From Pisaster brevispinus (lineage: Eukaryota > Echinodermata > Asteroidea > Forcipulatida > Asteriidae), in the NCBI GenBank assembly GCA_023634235.1, contig JAMKCF010000003.1, forward strand, positions 11,254,742 to 11,318,741: a stretch of DNA of 64,000 nucleotides, written 5' to 3'. A program made the position numbers and the translations under genes. The notes beneath the pieces were generated by a model. That model had not been told where the DNA came from, did not search any database, and saw only the letters and a program-made list of their open reading frames with translations. Below, piece by piece: positions 10,927 through 23,774 of this stretch (the stretch's first letter is position 1; the number at the start of each line of letters is the position of its first letter).

Positions 10927-12937
10927 TCAATTCGAACACGGCCTAAGCTTTTAGGAAATTCAGGTCTGTTCAGAATTTACCTGAAACTTAAGTTCAACTT
11001 GGCAGAGTCTTATTTGGGTTTCTTATCATATATTTAGGTCTAAAACGTAATTACCGACGAGGATTTGCCTTCAATTTGATCACAAACGGGTCATGCTGAC
11101 CCCGGCAATGGGTCTTGGAACCGGGTCCAGATTTATCAAGTTGCATTCAAGAGTGCATTTCGATCCAGTTAAGCAAACACTTTTGTCGGTTGTGAAGCCA
11201 TAATAGTCGCCAGACCTGTAAGCAACAACCGAAATAGCTTTGCTAAAAACACACCCAGCTTGGCCAGTAATAAAAACATTGCACTTCTTCTTGTTCTCCC
11301 CGTTTACTTAGCGACGTCCGGACATCGAAACGAGGACGTGCCCAGTTCGCCCATTTGCTAAAAGTTCTCAGTTTAAATGCACTGGTACTCCCACACATTA
11401 AATGAATTGAGTGCGCTATTCGTCGATGTATTTATGTATCCTCTCCGCAATGAAACCAGATCAGAATGAAGATTGATCTTTAAAATCATTTACATTCCAC
11501 GCTAATCTCTGTTTAATATGAAACCGAAGCCGGCGTCCACGCGATATAGCCATAAAGAATGAATATTTATGACTAGCTGTAATTTGATAATTCGGATCGC
11601 TGATTTCTTGGCGTGATTTACTGCAAAACGGATACTTTTATATAACAACGGGTTACCTTTTGTTTCTTTTTTACTGTCTTTTTATAAACACTCATATTAC
11701 GCTATTTTCGTATCGTTGCGTTTTCTTGTGAGATAATACAACCAAGCCATGCTTTCATTTCAAACGTCTCCTTAGCACGAAGCAGTGCTTAGCTCAGATT
11801 GGTGCTTAGCACAAATCAGTGCTTCGCTGAGCAATATGTTACGAGAGTCACAATAATGGAAAACATTACTTGAGTTTTTGGCGCGTAATTTGCGTCTGCT
11901 TTGGATTATTTGGATGAAGCATTCACATATTGGTAGTTTTATGGAGTGGGACAAATATTGGGTTTGTGAAAGTACTCCATTGATATACACAATTTCCCTA
12001 GTCTACAAGTTGTAAAAAAGACTAATTCGTTCCAAAGTTGGAAATACAATTCTGCTTTGTTAAATATAACAAAATAGCTAAAACATGAAGAATTTATATT
12101 AAGTTAAAAAGAGTCACCCATCATTTGTTTTGTGACCGTGCTTTTAATTTTATATTTGATAAATAAAATCCTGTGGGAAAACATTTCATGGAAGGGACCC
12201 TCAAATAATCGCCATCACGCTTGACTGCGTTTTTGTTCTAATTTGCAATTCTGTTTTACTTTGAAAAGGGGCAAAGGGTTGGTTGAGAGTAAACTTTCTG
12301 TTTTTCGATAATTTTAGACCATGTAACCTATGACATCACACTTTTACAAAAGAGCCACAGAGCCTGGACTTCCTGGAGGACGATTTGTACACGGCTCAAT
12401 GGACGAAAAGGTGGCACATCTCAAAACTTGGATGTTACTTTTAGATCTCTGGACATTTTGGCACAAAAATGTAAACATTTCCCATATGGCCAGTGTAGTA
12501 TCTTGCCTGCCCAAAAGGCCCTGGAATGTACAAGGTCACTCTTTTTGTAAACAAAGATTACATAATTTGCTATAATAAATGTTAAATTTTCATTGGGGAT
12601 AAAGAATATTATTTGGTTTTACCCATACACCGATATGTGTTAAGCACTGTATACTCTACTTTCATGAGTCCTGTGAAAACAGCTATATGAACGGCTTTCG
12701 TCCTAACCTGTCGTAAAATAACTATGTGGGGCTTTAAAACCCTTTGGGAGATCTCATGTATTACAATAGAGAATAAAAATGTGGGTTTTTTTTCTTTCTT
12801 TTTTAAAGCGTGATATGTATTTTTTTAAGTTATTCAATTGATCAGCCTTTATAGGATTGTGAAAGATTGTAAGTCTATAACGATATTTAAATATAATAAT
12901 GTCTGACCAGTGTGGTTTTTGGCAGAAGGAAATCATT
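10927..12937. other. Intergenic, no feature recognised
   Basis: Two kilobases with no gene, transposon ends or arrays that I can support. A short local repeat of cttagcac/gcttagc around 11773-11830 is the only structure noted. Confidence 0.4.
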
Positions 12938-13197
12938 CAACCGATTTATCGCACTCTAAAAACTCCCGGGTCATTGACCCGGTTCCGGGTTCGAGGGGAC
13001 CTGACTCATTTCTGGGTCAGTGTGACCCGGAATCTGCGTCAAAATGACCCAGAAATGGGTCAAACCTGACGCAGAATCCGAGTTAAATTGCCCTATTTTT
13101 AACCGGGTAGCCTGGCCAGAAATGGTTCAGGCCCACTGAGAACCAGAACCAGGTCAATGCTGACCCGGGAGTTTTCAGAGTGCGAAGAATCGGTTGG
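12938..13197 (+). mobile_element. MITE family C, copy 1, GGGTCA-rich interior
   Basis: The terminal inverted repeat starts at CAACCGATT and continues through CGCACTCTAAAAACTCCCGG on the left, matched on the other strand at the right end (13161-13197) with few changes, about 36 bp in all. The interior is packed with gggtca / tgaccc in both orientations. A partial relative follows at 13203-13312. Related copies lie at 19244-19480 and 32984-33222. It is non-coding. Confidence 0.85.
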
Positions 13198-13202
13198 ATA
13201 GC

Positions 13203-13312
13203 TTTCTTCTCCCAAAAGTAAATGGGTCAAAATTTCCATTTTTAACCGGGTCAGCCTGGCCTAGAAATGTGTCAGGCCCTCTGGGTCCGCAAGATTTGGG
13301 TCAATTCTGAGT
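13203..13312 (+). mobile_element. MITE family C, partial copy
   Basis: Contains aaatgggtcaaaatttcc, then ttttaaccgggtcagcctgg, and ends near gggtcaattctgagtgtg, matching the right two thirds of the adjacent family C element. It lacks a left end. It may be a tandem remnant or a nested insertion. Confidence 0.6.
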
Positions 13313-14320
13313 GTGTTTTCGTGCGGCTTGATATTAAAATTAAACTGCAGAGCGTGCCCATAAACCAATGCCTTGTATTTCCGTTGATCAATCAAGTGGT
13401 AACCGGTAATAAATAACGGTCTTACAATGTGAAGTGACAAGATGATAGTCCGCTGGTCGTAATGCTTGAGTGTAATACCACGGCCTTCTGTGCAAGCGCT
13501 ATCATAACTCATCAATTTGCCATCCGTAATGTTCCAACTCCTGCATTATGTAGCAAAATGACTTCCACAAAAGCTTTAATATTACAGCAGGAACTTGATG
13601 TATGGTCGAATAACATGTTGGAAAAACTATTCAAAATAAAAACAACTGTATCATTGCAAATAACATGTGCGAGATAATGTGTATTTGTTAAAGGGTTTAC
13701 TACGATGTGGGATTTGCACCTGTGTGTGTATTTGAAACATCCTACAGGGGGAAATACCGCCCCTCCCACTTTTGCTCGTCACACTAGCCCGGTAATCTGT
13801 CTACCTCTTTACAATTAAATTCTTCAGCCGGAATAACGTTAACTTGAGATTGTGCAAAGGCCAGGTGAAAGGAAGGGACGGTGCTCTCTTTTATACCCCC
13901 TTGCAATAAATCAGATTGCTGGGTATGTGACCAGCTAGGTGAGCTGCGAGACTCGTGTATCGTTAGTTACAGTCCTGCGGGCAGTCCAGTTCCTCAGTCA
14001 CCCTCGAGTCATTCAACGGGCGTCGATCGATTGGCCTTCCAGTGTATCCGAGGATGGGGAAAGGGAAAAAATTAAGGCTGGAGGATATTCGATATAGAGG
14101 GAAGCCTGTTTATTTTTTCATAGTGGAGGGAGGGGGGTAACCGACCATTGCACTCTTTTACTAAGGTAGTGCTTTCACCTGTTAGGTCTACGGAATTTCT
14201 TCTTTCCGCTTTAGCACTTGCTGCTGGAATTGACCGAGGTTCATTACACAGTCGCGCTAAAAAAAACCTCAAATTCCCTCACCTCCTCTTCTCTTCTGTG
14301 CTGCTTTGTGCCAAAATACG

Positions 14321-14334
14321 GTTTCCATGGCAAC
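14321..14334. promoter_or_regulatory. RFX X-box-like motif
   Basis: GTTTCCATGGCAAC matches the RFX consensus GTNRCC-AT-GGYAAC with one mismatch. A second, fully palindromic site lies at 14752-14765. No adjacent gene was recognised, so the role is unknown. Confidence 0.3.
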
Positions 14335-14751
14335 GCATTTTTAGGAGAGATCACCGCTACAATCAGAGGGATCAGCACGCCGGTATTTTTTATTAAAAAC
14401 GATACGATCGAACAGTTCACAAATAAATAATAATAAGTCTGGTCAATTTTAGAAAACAGTGGATTTTAATTGTGGAATCCAAAGGGTTGCGAACGAAAAA
14501 CACAAGCCTGAAATCTTCATGTAGAGTCGTAAATTGAAATCTCATAGGATTATCACAATGTGGTATCGTGTTTTATTGCTCTTCATTGAATTGGAATCGT
14601 AGATTTCCTCTGCGGATTTTAAATAATGAAATCCAATCGCCGGCTGAGAAAATTATTTTGCTTGAAGATACACCGTGAACGATGCTGAACGTGTGATACC
14701 TCTCTCGACTAGAAACAAATTGAACAGTCATTATCAATCGTCATCAAGGAT

Positions 14752-14765
14752 GTTACCATGGTAAC
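14752..14765. promoter_or_regulatory. Perfect palindromic RFX X-box motif
   Basis: GTTACCATGGTAAC is a perfect palindrome and fits the RFX X-box consensus exactly. Ciliary gene promoters commonly carry such sites. Whether a transcription start lies nearby cannot be told from the sequence. Confidence 0.35.
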
Positions 14766-15064
14766 CGTTTAAAAGAAAGAAACTGCATCTGTTTTTCTCC
14801 TCTGATCTTTTTTGTTTTTTGTTCTTTGAAGAGTCTGACTCATGACAGTTGAGACTGTTAGTTCTTGTAATGTTATTGCTTCATCGGTTCTAATGGTAAA
14901 GGGATATAGCGAGGATGCAAAGGGATAAGTGTAAAAAAGCAATTAATAAATGCACGCTGTTGTCACCATTGTTGTTTGATAAAAAGCTGATGTTTCAACA
15001 AATATAAACTACAAGTCCAAAGTTTGAACTTTCAACGTTAACGACGTGTTCATCGCAATGCGTT

Positions 15065-15448
15065 TTTAAAGGTAGTGTCATAGATTGGGGTTTGTCAACG
15101 TAATGCTGATTTATAGGCAAAATTATCAAAAAAGATACAATAAAAGTCACCTTTCAGTTGAAATTTCAGTTGAAAACAGTGTCTACTTTATTGGAAGACA
15201 GGTTTTAAAAAAAACCTGTCACGGCATTTTACCAAGAACGTCGAATCCATCCACGTTCAACCGCATTTCTGGCCCATTATAGGTGATCTTTGGAGATTCA
15301 AATTGTTCGACGTTTACTTTGATTGATTTCTAACAAACGGAGGCACTTCGGACGAGACAATTTTGAAGGATGCTTACTAACCTACCATTACCATATTTGC
15401 TTCCGTTTTTCGGGAGGTCATTACCAAAGTATGAAACTGCCTTTAAAA
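15065..15448 (+). mobile_element. MITE family B, full copy (384 bp)
   Basis: The ends read TTTAAAGGTAGTGTCATA at the left and, on the other strand, TTTAAAGGCAGTTTCATA at the right. The interior has a perfect 10-bp stem at 15197-15220 (gacaggtttt / aaaacctgtc) and the block gatctttggagattcaaatt, shared with 53.3 kb. Partial copies occur at 43840-44065 (minus), 50385-50560 and 53275-53525. Small open frames across it are not genes. Confidence 0.82.
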
Positions 15449-17637
15449 CAAATGAATCGTACAGTTCACGCTGTCACGCTCCCACGACTCCATCCCAGAA
15501 TCAGCTCGCTGCCAGGCCTTCATCCAGCATCTTAACCTTTCCTCTACCCTTAATATTGATATCTTACTAAATGCTACGAAGGACACATCACGTGTAGAGT
15601 GCTTAATACAATCAAGCTTCTTTCTCCAATGGCGATTGAAGCGGCTTTCTTGTGGTTAAAATCCAAGGGAGTCTTCGATAGTCTTGCAGATTCCGGAAAC
15701 AGTCATCTTAATTGAAGACGTTGGACTTTAATAATGGTTTAAGAGCATTATGAAAATGCAAATGCTATTTGTTTTGTTTTTATTTTTTTTATTTTTTAAA
15801 TAAAATTTTATCTTCATCTTCCACAATATTCCATCTCAACTTATTAATACAAAATGTTTAAAAAAAAACTGGAGAAATTTATTTTTCTTTAAATTAATTA
15901 CCACCTCAAAGTAGCAGCACTTGCGGGGAGCAGCAGTAGTACCGGTGTTGGGGCAGGGTATCTCGTGTCATTAATTTGGCATTTTTTTATGGCATGAACA
16001 AAACATAATAACATATATATCAAGTTTCAATTTGATGGTATGCAGTGTTGAAAAGGATGGTCAAACCGTTAAACAACATGAAGGTTTGGGTGAAGCATAT
16101 TATTAAAATATTGTTGAAATTATTAGCGGGGGTTCGGGTATCGGGTCGATTGGGTCCCGAACACTGGCTTGACGTGCTTCCCTTTTTCTGTTTGCAATTA
16201 ACACTGCGGCCGATTGACGTGAAAAGGTGGGGGGTGAACATTTTAAATATGAAAATAACGCGATATTGAGTCAGGTTGCAACTTACACGGCAAGTGGTTT
16301 TTTGTTGCATTCTTGGTAAAATTTCAAGACGACTTGCCAGCTCATTCCCCTAATTCTTCCGCTTCAGAAACTCTCAATCTCTCTCCTCGGAGAAAAATCA
16401 TGCTCGCGTTCCATCCCCTCCAGAAACGGCACTCGCTTTTAGCCGCAAGACATCAAAAAGACGGGCGGTGTTTAGAGTTGGTCAGAGCATTATTTCTACA
16501 ATCGGAGAGTCTTTTTTGTACGAGATAGTATTGGGGTTCGTGCTGCCGCAATTTAACATAGGACGAGTCGATAATATTAATGTGGAAACAGGAGGCCGCT
16601 CGCAGATCGAGACTTCTTAATGTATGGCTTCTGCCACCTGCTGCGAGTGAGGCGTCGACCATGCGTTAAAGAGACGGCACAACATGTTGTTTTAGTTTTA
16701 TTAGAGGTTCATGGTCATGCGAGCACATCAAGCCTTCACAACATGCAAACTAAAACCATGTGAATTTAGGCGTTCCTTTAAGTTTTCGAAACCTGACATA
16801 GCTGCTTATGTTTGATGTGTTTCGTGTTACTATTGCATGCAATCCGAAAACACTGCAGTTGAACATTTCAATGTTAAACATTAGACGAATTAAAAGAGTT
16901 TTAATCAATCAGTTGTTAGTTAATTAGAATATCCGTTACGGCTTATTGCGTACGTTTTTGCGGTCTTTTTATTCATTTATGCATTCCCCTGTTGAGATGC
17001 CGTGCGTCAAAATGCCCGCTGGTTACGTTTACCCTTTTCTGATTGCCGGCTTCTTTTTTCTTTTCTTTTTTGTTTTTTTCCCTTGTTTGTTAATGAAATA
17101 AATAATCTCTTCGTTTGTATGGATCATATTGAGAAAGGTAAAGTGTTATCAATGCGACAGTCTCTATAGATCGAGCAAAATTTCCTCGAGTTTCGTTATT
17201 TATGCAATCTTGCACCTGTTCTGGCGCTGCTCTTTTGAAGTCCATTTTGAATCAATCTTGTTGTTTCGTTTTGTTCCTGGAAAGTATCCTTGAAACTGCA
17301 GTGACAGAAGGAATATTCAGCGCATGATCGTAAGAGCATGTCTTTCGGATTGAAATTATGAGCATAAAAAAAATACTCGTGCTCGTACTGAAGCCCTTGC
17401 ACTGTGATCCGTGCCAAACATTCTTATTGCATTACATTGGCTTAACTGGGGGAGCACGAGGGTACTTGCCCCCTACTATTGATCTCCACCCCCCGGCCGC
17501 CACCTGTGCCCCCTCCTCGTTCCCCCATTTGAAATTTTGACTCGTGAGATTAAAATTACCAGAATAAATGGTACATTGTATAAGCTATTATGTAGGCCTA
17601 GTAATTTCAATGGTTTTTTTACTATTTTTAAAATTTA
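15449..17637. other. Intergenic, no feature recognised
   Basis: AT-rich and low-complexity stretches (for example 15770-15830 and 17050-17080). No open frame exceeds 96 codons and none shows family resemblance. Confidence 0.4.
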
Positions 17638-17830
17638 CACGCAGACAAAGTATTTGTTTTTCCTCTATGTCAGATAATCTTATCAAAATAGTAAATGAAA
17701 TAAAAGAGCACCGAAAAGGGTGTGTGCTGAGCTTATGTAATCAGAAACTATCGTTTTCATTGCCTGTAAGGTGACACCCCCCCCCCCCCGAAACAAAATT
17801 GTCCACCCCCATGTGTCCCTTAACAATTAA
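17638..17830 (+). repeat. Dispersed repeat E, copy 1
   Basis: Blocks acgcagaca, gtatttgtttttcc, then ataaaagagcacc-gaaaagg, then ccatgtgtccctta recur in the same order at 47495-47705. A C14 run at 17777-17790 interrupts it. The element type is unknown. Confidence 0.6.
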
Positions 17831-18954
17831 CCCTTAAGTTTCGTCGCTGTTGTTGTGGGCACTACAATGTGCCTTATAGCAGAGGGCCCTGTGCACGCGA
17901 GGCTATTTGTACAGGCAATGATTTCGCACGTATCTTTAAATGTTCATTTATTCTTTCAGATCACGTAGGCTATAAGACAATCATCAGCAGGAATTCAACA
18001 GCTTAATTATGTCGTCTGGCAACTCTCTCTCAGTCCGACTGCAACGTAAGTACGTGCTTGCAATATCACAACATCATCTAAATTCATGTCATACATTAAC
18101 GTAAATGGCTTTACATTTGATCCGACATCTATCCTTCTTGCTAAGTGTGCGCCCTCTAATCACAGCGAGACCCTCCAGCAGCTTGTTCCACAGTTGTCTC
18201 CAAAAAATCGATGAGACTCCATCTTAATCGTGCCGTATCGACAACGGTCAGGATAACAGAAAAACATGGTCCGTGTCCTCCCCCGGGGGGGCATTGGATG
18301 GTCTCCCTGGCAAATATGGAAGAGGAATTAACAAGAGTACGCTTTTCCATTACCCCGTCTCGTGTTACGTTTGATTCAACGGAGTTCTCTCCCTCACTTA
18401 AAGAATTCGGGCTATTTTCCCCGAGATGGAACTCTGTCTCTCTTTTTGAGGCATAACATCTTCAAATGTCTCCCTTGCTGTCTCCTCTTCTCATGCTTTT
18501 AATCATCGTCTTCCTTTTTTTTTCTTCTTCTACGTCAGTATGTCCGGTATCGTCTTGTTTTGGGGCCCCGGAGGCTGCCGTGGATGGACTGGGAACTGGG
18601 CCGTTACAATATCTTGATTGAAGTGGTTCCCCCTTCAGTTAATACTCGTATACCTCATTGTCGACACCTTAACACTGCTCAGTTCGGAGTTATTGGTTGC
18701 AGTGTGAGGAAAGCGATGCTCCTAGGATTGACAGAATGTGTTTTCGGGTTTATTTCTTCTTCTTCTTCTTCTTTTTCTTCTTTTTCCCCTTACATTGCCA
18801 ACTGTCGTGTATGTTTAATGGTCAGGATTTCTGTTCTGCCAGTTCTGTGTCTCTCAGTCTGTAAAATATTGATCCCTGAAAAAAATAAGTATTTTTTGGG
18901 CAGGTGCCGTTCAACACGTGCTTATTTTCAATCTAGGCCAATCAAATCGAATAA

Positions 18955-19100
18955 CCCCCTTGCATATGACGTCACAAGCCCCAAACAGTCCCCTCACTGA
19001 GGTCAACGAAGAGCTATCATTGGCTGAGAGTCGCGCGCAGCGCGTACATACGCGCACGTTTCCATTGTTTGTCATCAAAGATGGCGGCCAATGCAGGGGC
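18955..19100 (+). repeat. CRE-bearing dispersed repeat, copy 1
   Basis: Contains atatgacgtcacaagcccca, cctcactgaggtcaacgaag, tatcattggctgagagtcg and gtttccattgtttg. The same string of blocks occurs inverted at 46108-46275. It carries TGACGTCA (18967-18974) and CCAAT-type sites (ATTGG on this strand). It could be a mobile element that brings promoter motifs. The class is undetermined. Confidence 0.75.
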
Positions 19101-19243
19101 TATTAAGAATGTCGAGTATGGGGGAACCCCGTGCACCAAGAAGCAGTATACTTATCTGGTAAATTAGAGTTTATTTCAACTTAATGTTAATTATATTAAA
19201 CGTAAGATTTCGGTTCAAGTGTCAATCCAATCGTCTTCACCAA

Positions 19244-19480
19244 AGTCTAAAAACTCCCGGGTCAGAAATTGACCCGGATTCCGGGCTCCAGGGAGCCTGA
19301 ACCATTTCTGGGTCAGTATGGTCCGGAAACCTGTTTTTAAAAATGTGATTTAAGTTCAGATTCTGCGTCCGTTTGACCCATTTCCAGGTCATTTCGACAC
19401 ACTGATCCGTAAATGGGTCAAGCCCCAAGGGGCCCACCATCCGGGTCAATTCTGACCCCCTCCCTTTTTTAGAATGCGTA
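19244..19480 (+). mobile_element. MITE family C, copy 2
   Basis: Left end gtctaaaaactcccgggtca, interior of gggtca / tgaccc blocks, right end near tctgaccccctccc...agaatgcg. More diverged at the right terminus than the copy at 12938. A 70-codon frame on the minus strand is an artefact of the element. Confidence 0.8.
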
Positions 19481-22221
19481 AGTCCAAATCGAACAATCGC
19501 TTTAGCTTTATATTGTGATTATTTTGTATGTCAGATATCAGTGAAATGTGTTTTCCTATTGAGTTTTGAAAAACAAATTCGGACTTTTCAAATAATAGTT
19601 TAGAATTAATGACAATAATTCAAAATATTTGATTTTCGGAAAGGGCTGGGAGAAAACAAGTCGATGACTTCACAATAGGCAAGCAACACCGCCATCTGTA
19701 GCCATGATGAATCGTGAATCCTGAATCCTAAAGAATAAAATACAATTCTTAAATTGAGAAGCACGACCACTTAGTTCTTGTGCGGAAAAAAAATACAGAA
19801 TTCTGGTTTTTATTAGAATTTTGAACAATAAATTCCAACTAGATTGTTTATTGTATGAGCATTTTTTTTAACGTCGCAAATGGATTAATTTTATGGCAGG
19901 GTTATGTCGCTCCATTTAGTATGTGATGGGACTGTGCCTTTGGTATATGGAATTTGCCGCACAGAGTACGTCATGAGAAAGATAATTGGTCAGCCATCGC
20001 AGATATATTGTAACCAGCAATGGCAGCTTTTTTGAAGAAAAAAAATTGCTTGTTATTCTATCTGTATTTTTGAAAATGTAAATATGCGATGGCCCTATAT
20101 AGCCAAATATCGTTCTCAAGACATAGTCTGACTGTGTGCAAAATTCCATGATAAAAATGCACAATTCCTGCAACTATCTCCCCCTATCTGCCCCGCCTAT
20201 TGTCTGTGATGTACCGGTGTATTTTATCTCAATCCTACGAAGGTGTGAGTTTGCAGATACCTCAGCTATCTTGTACCGATCGCCAACATTACACCTACAT
20301 GTCCGTACACCATATACACTCAATTACACTTAGACGGCGCTCCGAGTTGCATCTGCTCATTTTAATGAGACAAACTGTGATACTCGAACTGTATCGATTG
20401 GGTATGACGGCCATAAATCCTCCATACCCCGTATCGTATATCCCTGGCCGGTGGGTAGGACGGTAAACATTTTTAAAATCGATTTAATTTTAGAAAGTGT
20501 CAAGAACCTGTCTAGTCCCAAAGGTTGCCAGTGCGGTTGAGATATTTTCCCTCTTTGGTAATCAGTGCTGGATGTCTCATCAACCGCGGTCCTGAAACAC
20601 ATGAAATGCCTTTGTTTCGTGGATTAACCTTTTTTTACGCAGTTCCCGTCACGAAGGCCTTACGCTTCAATCACGCTTCTGAAGCCTGTGACCTTACCAA
20701 AATGGCCCATGTCACGTTCTCTCAACACAAACAAAACCACAGAGGCAGCAGCAGGCAGGTCCACACAAACATAAACCTTTGTGAGAACCGACTTTAGACG
20801 TTGACATTAGTTTAAATTCGGCGTTCAGTATCTGATTTGAAATCCATCCATGCCAAAGTGCATCGCCGATATTTGATCATGACGACAGCCTCAAAGCAAA
20901 CTGTACCGCAACTACCGCCCAATCAATGGGATTCCCTTCCCCGCCCACGCTACGCGACGTGCCAGGCTGAATGTACCCTTTGAACAAAAAGGGAGTATTC
21001 TTCCCCCGCGAAGAAATCCCTTTCAGCCCCGGCGGTTGTCTCCGGTCTCGAGCATAGGAACCAACTGAAGACGGAGGGGCTTCAAATTATCCGTCTAGGG
21101 TTACCTGTGATTCTTCGGGGTCCATTCTTAGAGCAGTTGTGTCTGCATAGAATGCGAAAGTGAGAAGCTATAGCCGCTTTTATACAGTATCGGGTGCTGT
21201 TGATGCACCCTTCAAATATCTTACTGAATAAATCTCGTGTATCTCCCTCCCATTCCTTGTCAAGGCAGCCGCGTGGCCTGGGCCATTTCTCCACGATTCC
21301 CTGCGCGTGCAAAGTCAGTGGTATCGCCAATTGCCGTTTGAAATGAGCAGACCAGAGTAACCGTTTTACTATCCAAGGCTCGGTGTGAAAACAATGAGTT
21401 AAACGACAATAAAATAGAACTGATGTACTCATACATACTCTTTATATCATGTTGTACTCAATAATGCATTAAAATGAGGGGTTGCAAAGGCGAGATTTTA
21501 GACGGATAGAACCAGAAGAGAGATGCTCGTTTTTCAGCCGTTGCACATTGTTACCGATTGGGGAGAATGCTGGCTACACTGGCTACACAGCATCATGTAA
21601 ACTGATTCTATACCTAAGCCAGCTTCGGGCACTGTAGTTATGCTCGAGAAGCTTGATCGAGTTAGCATCCCGGTCCCTTTGGATAATGTCATACTGAGCT
21701 ATCAATTGTCTCTCTACCTCATCTACGTCTTGTGCATCTATTCTATAACCTATTTGTACCAAGATGACTAACCTACTCATTCTAGTAAGGTTTGAGGTAA
21801 CACCTTGTATACATGAATGTCTCTTATGAACTGTGGTGGTTCTGATAAGAACCTGTGATGTGATAACCTGACGTTTCGATCAGTATGTGTTTCTGGTCGC
21901 CCCTGTCAAATCCTGCAGACATATAAACACATTATTGGTTTAAACATTGAAGAAAGATTTCAACTTCATTAAAAGCGATTGAACAGCTACACGGTGGATG
22001 GAAACCAAGCAATACAATTGGTAGCCCGAATTGTGACGACACACTTCGAGGCTCGTGAGTAACGCCTGGTACCGGCCTTTTAAACCTTGCAGTTACCTGC
22101 CAGATGTAGGCCTACCTTTGTCCTCACATGCCAAATACTGAGTACACATACACACAGTCTGGTAGTTATACGTCATGCATATTATGCAAATCCAATAAAA
22201 CTGTTGGGTTTGTGTTAGACC
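19481..22221. other. Intergenic, no gene recognised
   Basis: Several open frames of 80-116 codons exist (the longest at 21082-21432, minus), but none shows a motif, a splice-compatible context or family similarity that I can name. Confidence 0.4.
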
Positions 22222-22367
22222 ATGGCTCAGTTTCACCACCAAGACTTATTGTAAGATGAGTTGTCAATATTGCCCTAAAGCGATTTTTTTTGGTGACATC
22301 ACACTTTACTTAGCGATTAAGATTGATACCGCTAAGATCGATCTTGGCTCTTTGTAAAACCGGCCCT
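22222..22367 (-). mobile_element. MITE family D, copy 2 (inverted)
   Basis: On the minus strand it starts agggccggttttacaaagag and continues with ctaagtaaagtgtgatgtca and gcaatattgacaactcatct, matching 7261-7407. The other terminus, near 22222, is eroded. It is non-coding. Confidence 0.7.
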
Positions 22368-23380
22368 ATTGCCTCTCTTTATGCTACATGGAAACAGTCT
22401 TTACAATGGGTGACTTCTGGGGACGCTAGGTGGCAGCAGACATACCCATATCCATTGTCTTCTTCTCCTTTTTATATTTAACTCAAATCAAAAGTACGTG
22501 AATAAAATGGAAAGCAAGTTTGCTAGCATTCAAAATCTCTAAATAAAGCAAACTTGAAAATCTAAAAACAATTAGAAACACTACTTATAAGGTGTACACA
22601 TGAAAATACATTTTACGCGGAGCTTTATCGAAGAAAAACAAGATGGCAGCTCCATGCTAAAAAGTCCATAGGGTCATCGCAGTAGTTCCCTTTGCGAGTA
22701 TATTCAACAGAAACCTCTAACGTGTCTACTCTTTTCTAACTGTACTTTTAAAAATGCGACACAATGATGAACAATCAGAAACAGTCCCATTCTAAAACCG
22801 AGTTCCCCGAGGCAATAATTTGCAAATTTATTGACAGATGGTTGGAATCGGAATTTTATTTTCAGCTTGGTACCTCAACCCCTGCCTTCGCTGGGCTTTG
22901 CGTTACATTGATCGCAGTATATTGATTTCACACAATGTGGAGATGAGCCAAGGCCTGCTATTTAAATTTAAATTTATAATTTATTTTATTTAAAAAAAAT
23001 AATCTTTTTGGCCGTGTCGAACCGACACTTCACTCGACTTGGAAAGATAAATGCTTGTCAAATACCGCTTAACTTGGATCCCGGAGAATGTCGAGTGTGG
23101 CTGACGTTAATTGCGTCAATTCTGACATTTGACTGGCAGGGATCTCGATGACAATGAAGCTAACCTTATGTTTGGTCTCCTCTGTCTTTGTGCTCTTTCT
23201 GGAAGTCAATCGATAGAGGCAATTTTATCAGGCACATGTGTCTGAAGTGTATTTTTGTATTCATTAACAGGCAATATGATCAGTTCATTCGGTTTGCTCG
23301 TCTGACAACCCCCCCCCCCCGCATGTATGTTGCCACTGGGCATGACAAATCTTTACTTGTTCATGAACCGTGGAGTGCTT

Positions 23381-23774
23381 AAGAGGGAACGTATACCTTT
23401 GGTTTTTGGAACAGTTCGATTGTTCTAACCCAGTGTGTGAGATATACACAATAAAACTAACCTTTGAAAATTTCATTTCAAAAGGTGGTAGCATTTTTTA
23501 GATATTGCCGAAAATCCGGAGCGGTTATGTCCACGCAGGAAGAAAACAAATCCGTAGATGGAATACACAATCTGAGAAACGTTACTGACAGTATCGTTTC
23601 TCAGATTCAAATTGTTGGGGATAAAAACTGAGTTCTGTTTCCATAACCACATTACTTCGAAGTGAAATGATTCTCAAAATGCTGTATAATACCGAAAACC
23701 TGCTGTACTTTTAGTAAGTTTTTATTGCCAATCATTTTAAGAGTGATTACCAAACGTATATAGACCCTTTAAAG
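23381..23774 (+). mobile_element. MITE family A, copy 1
   Basis: Begins near gaacgtatacctttggtttt and ends accaaacgtatatagaccct-ttaaag, so the ends are inverted relatives of each other. Internal landmarks are aaaatttcatttcaaaaggt, ggagcggttatgtcca, and a stem-loop of ctgagaaacg and cgtttctcag. The same landmarks occur at 32440-32803 (inverted), 56061-56455 and 61629-62016. No coding. Confidence 0.85.

Noticed and set aside
10403..11037. Three overlapping frames of 140-183 codons resembling a repeat protein
   Set aside because: All three are the stop-free 44-bp minisatellite in different frames.
18560..19000. 146-codon frame
   Set aside because: Contains a (TTC)n serine run and ends inside a dispersed repeat; no domain seen.
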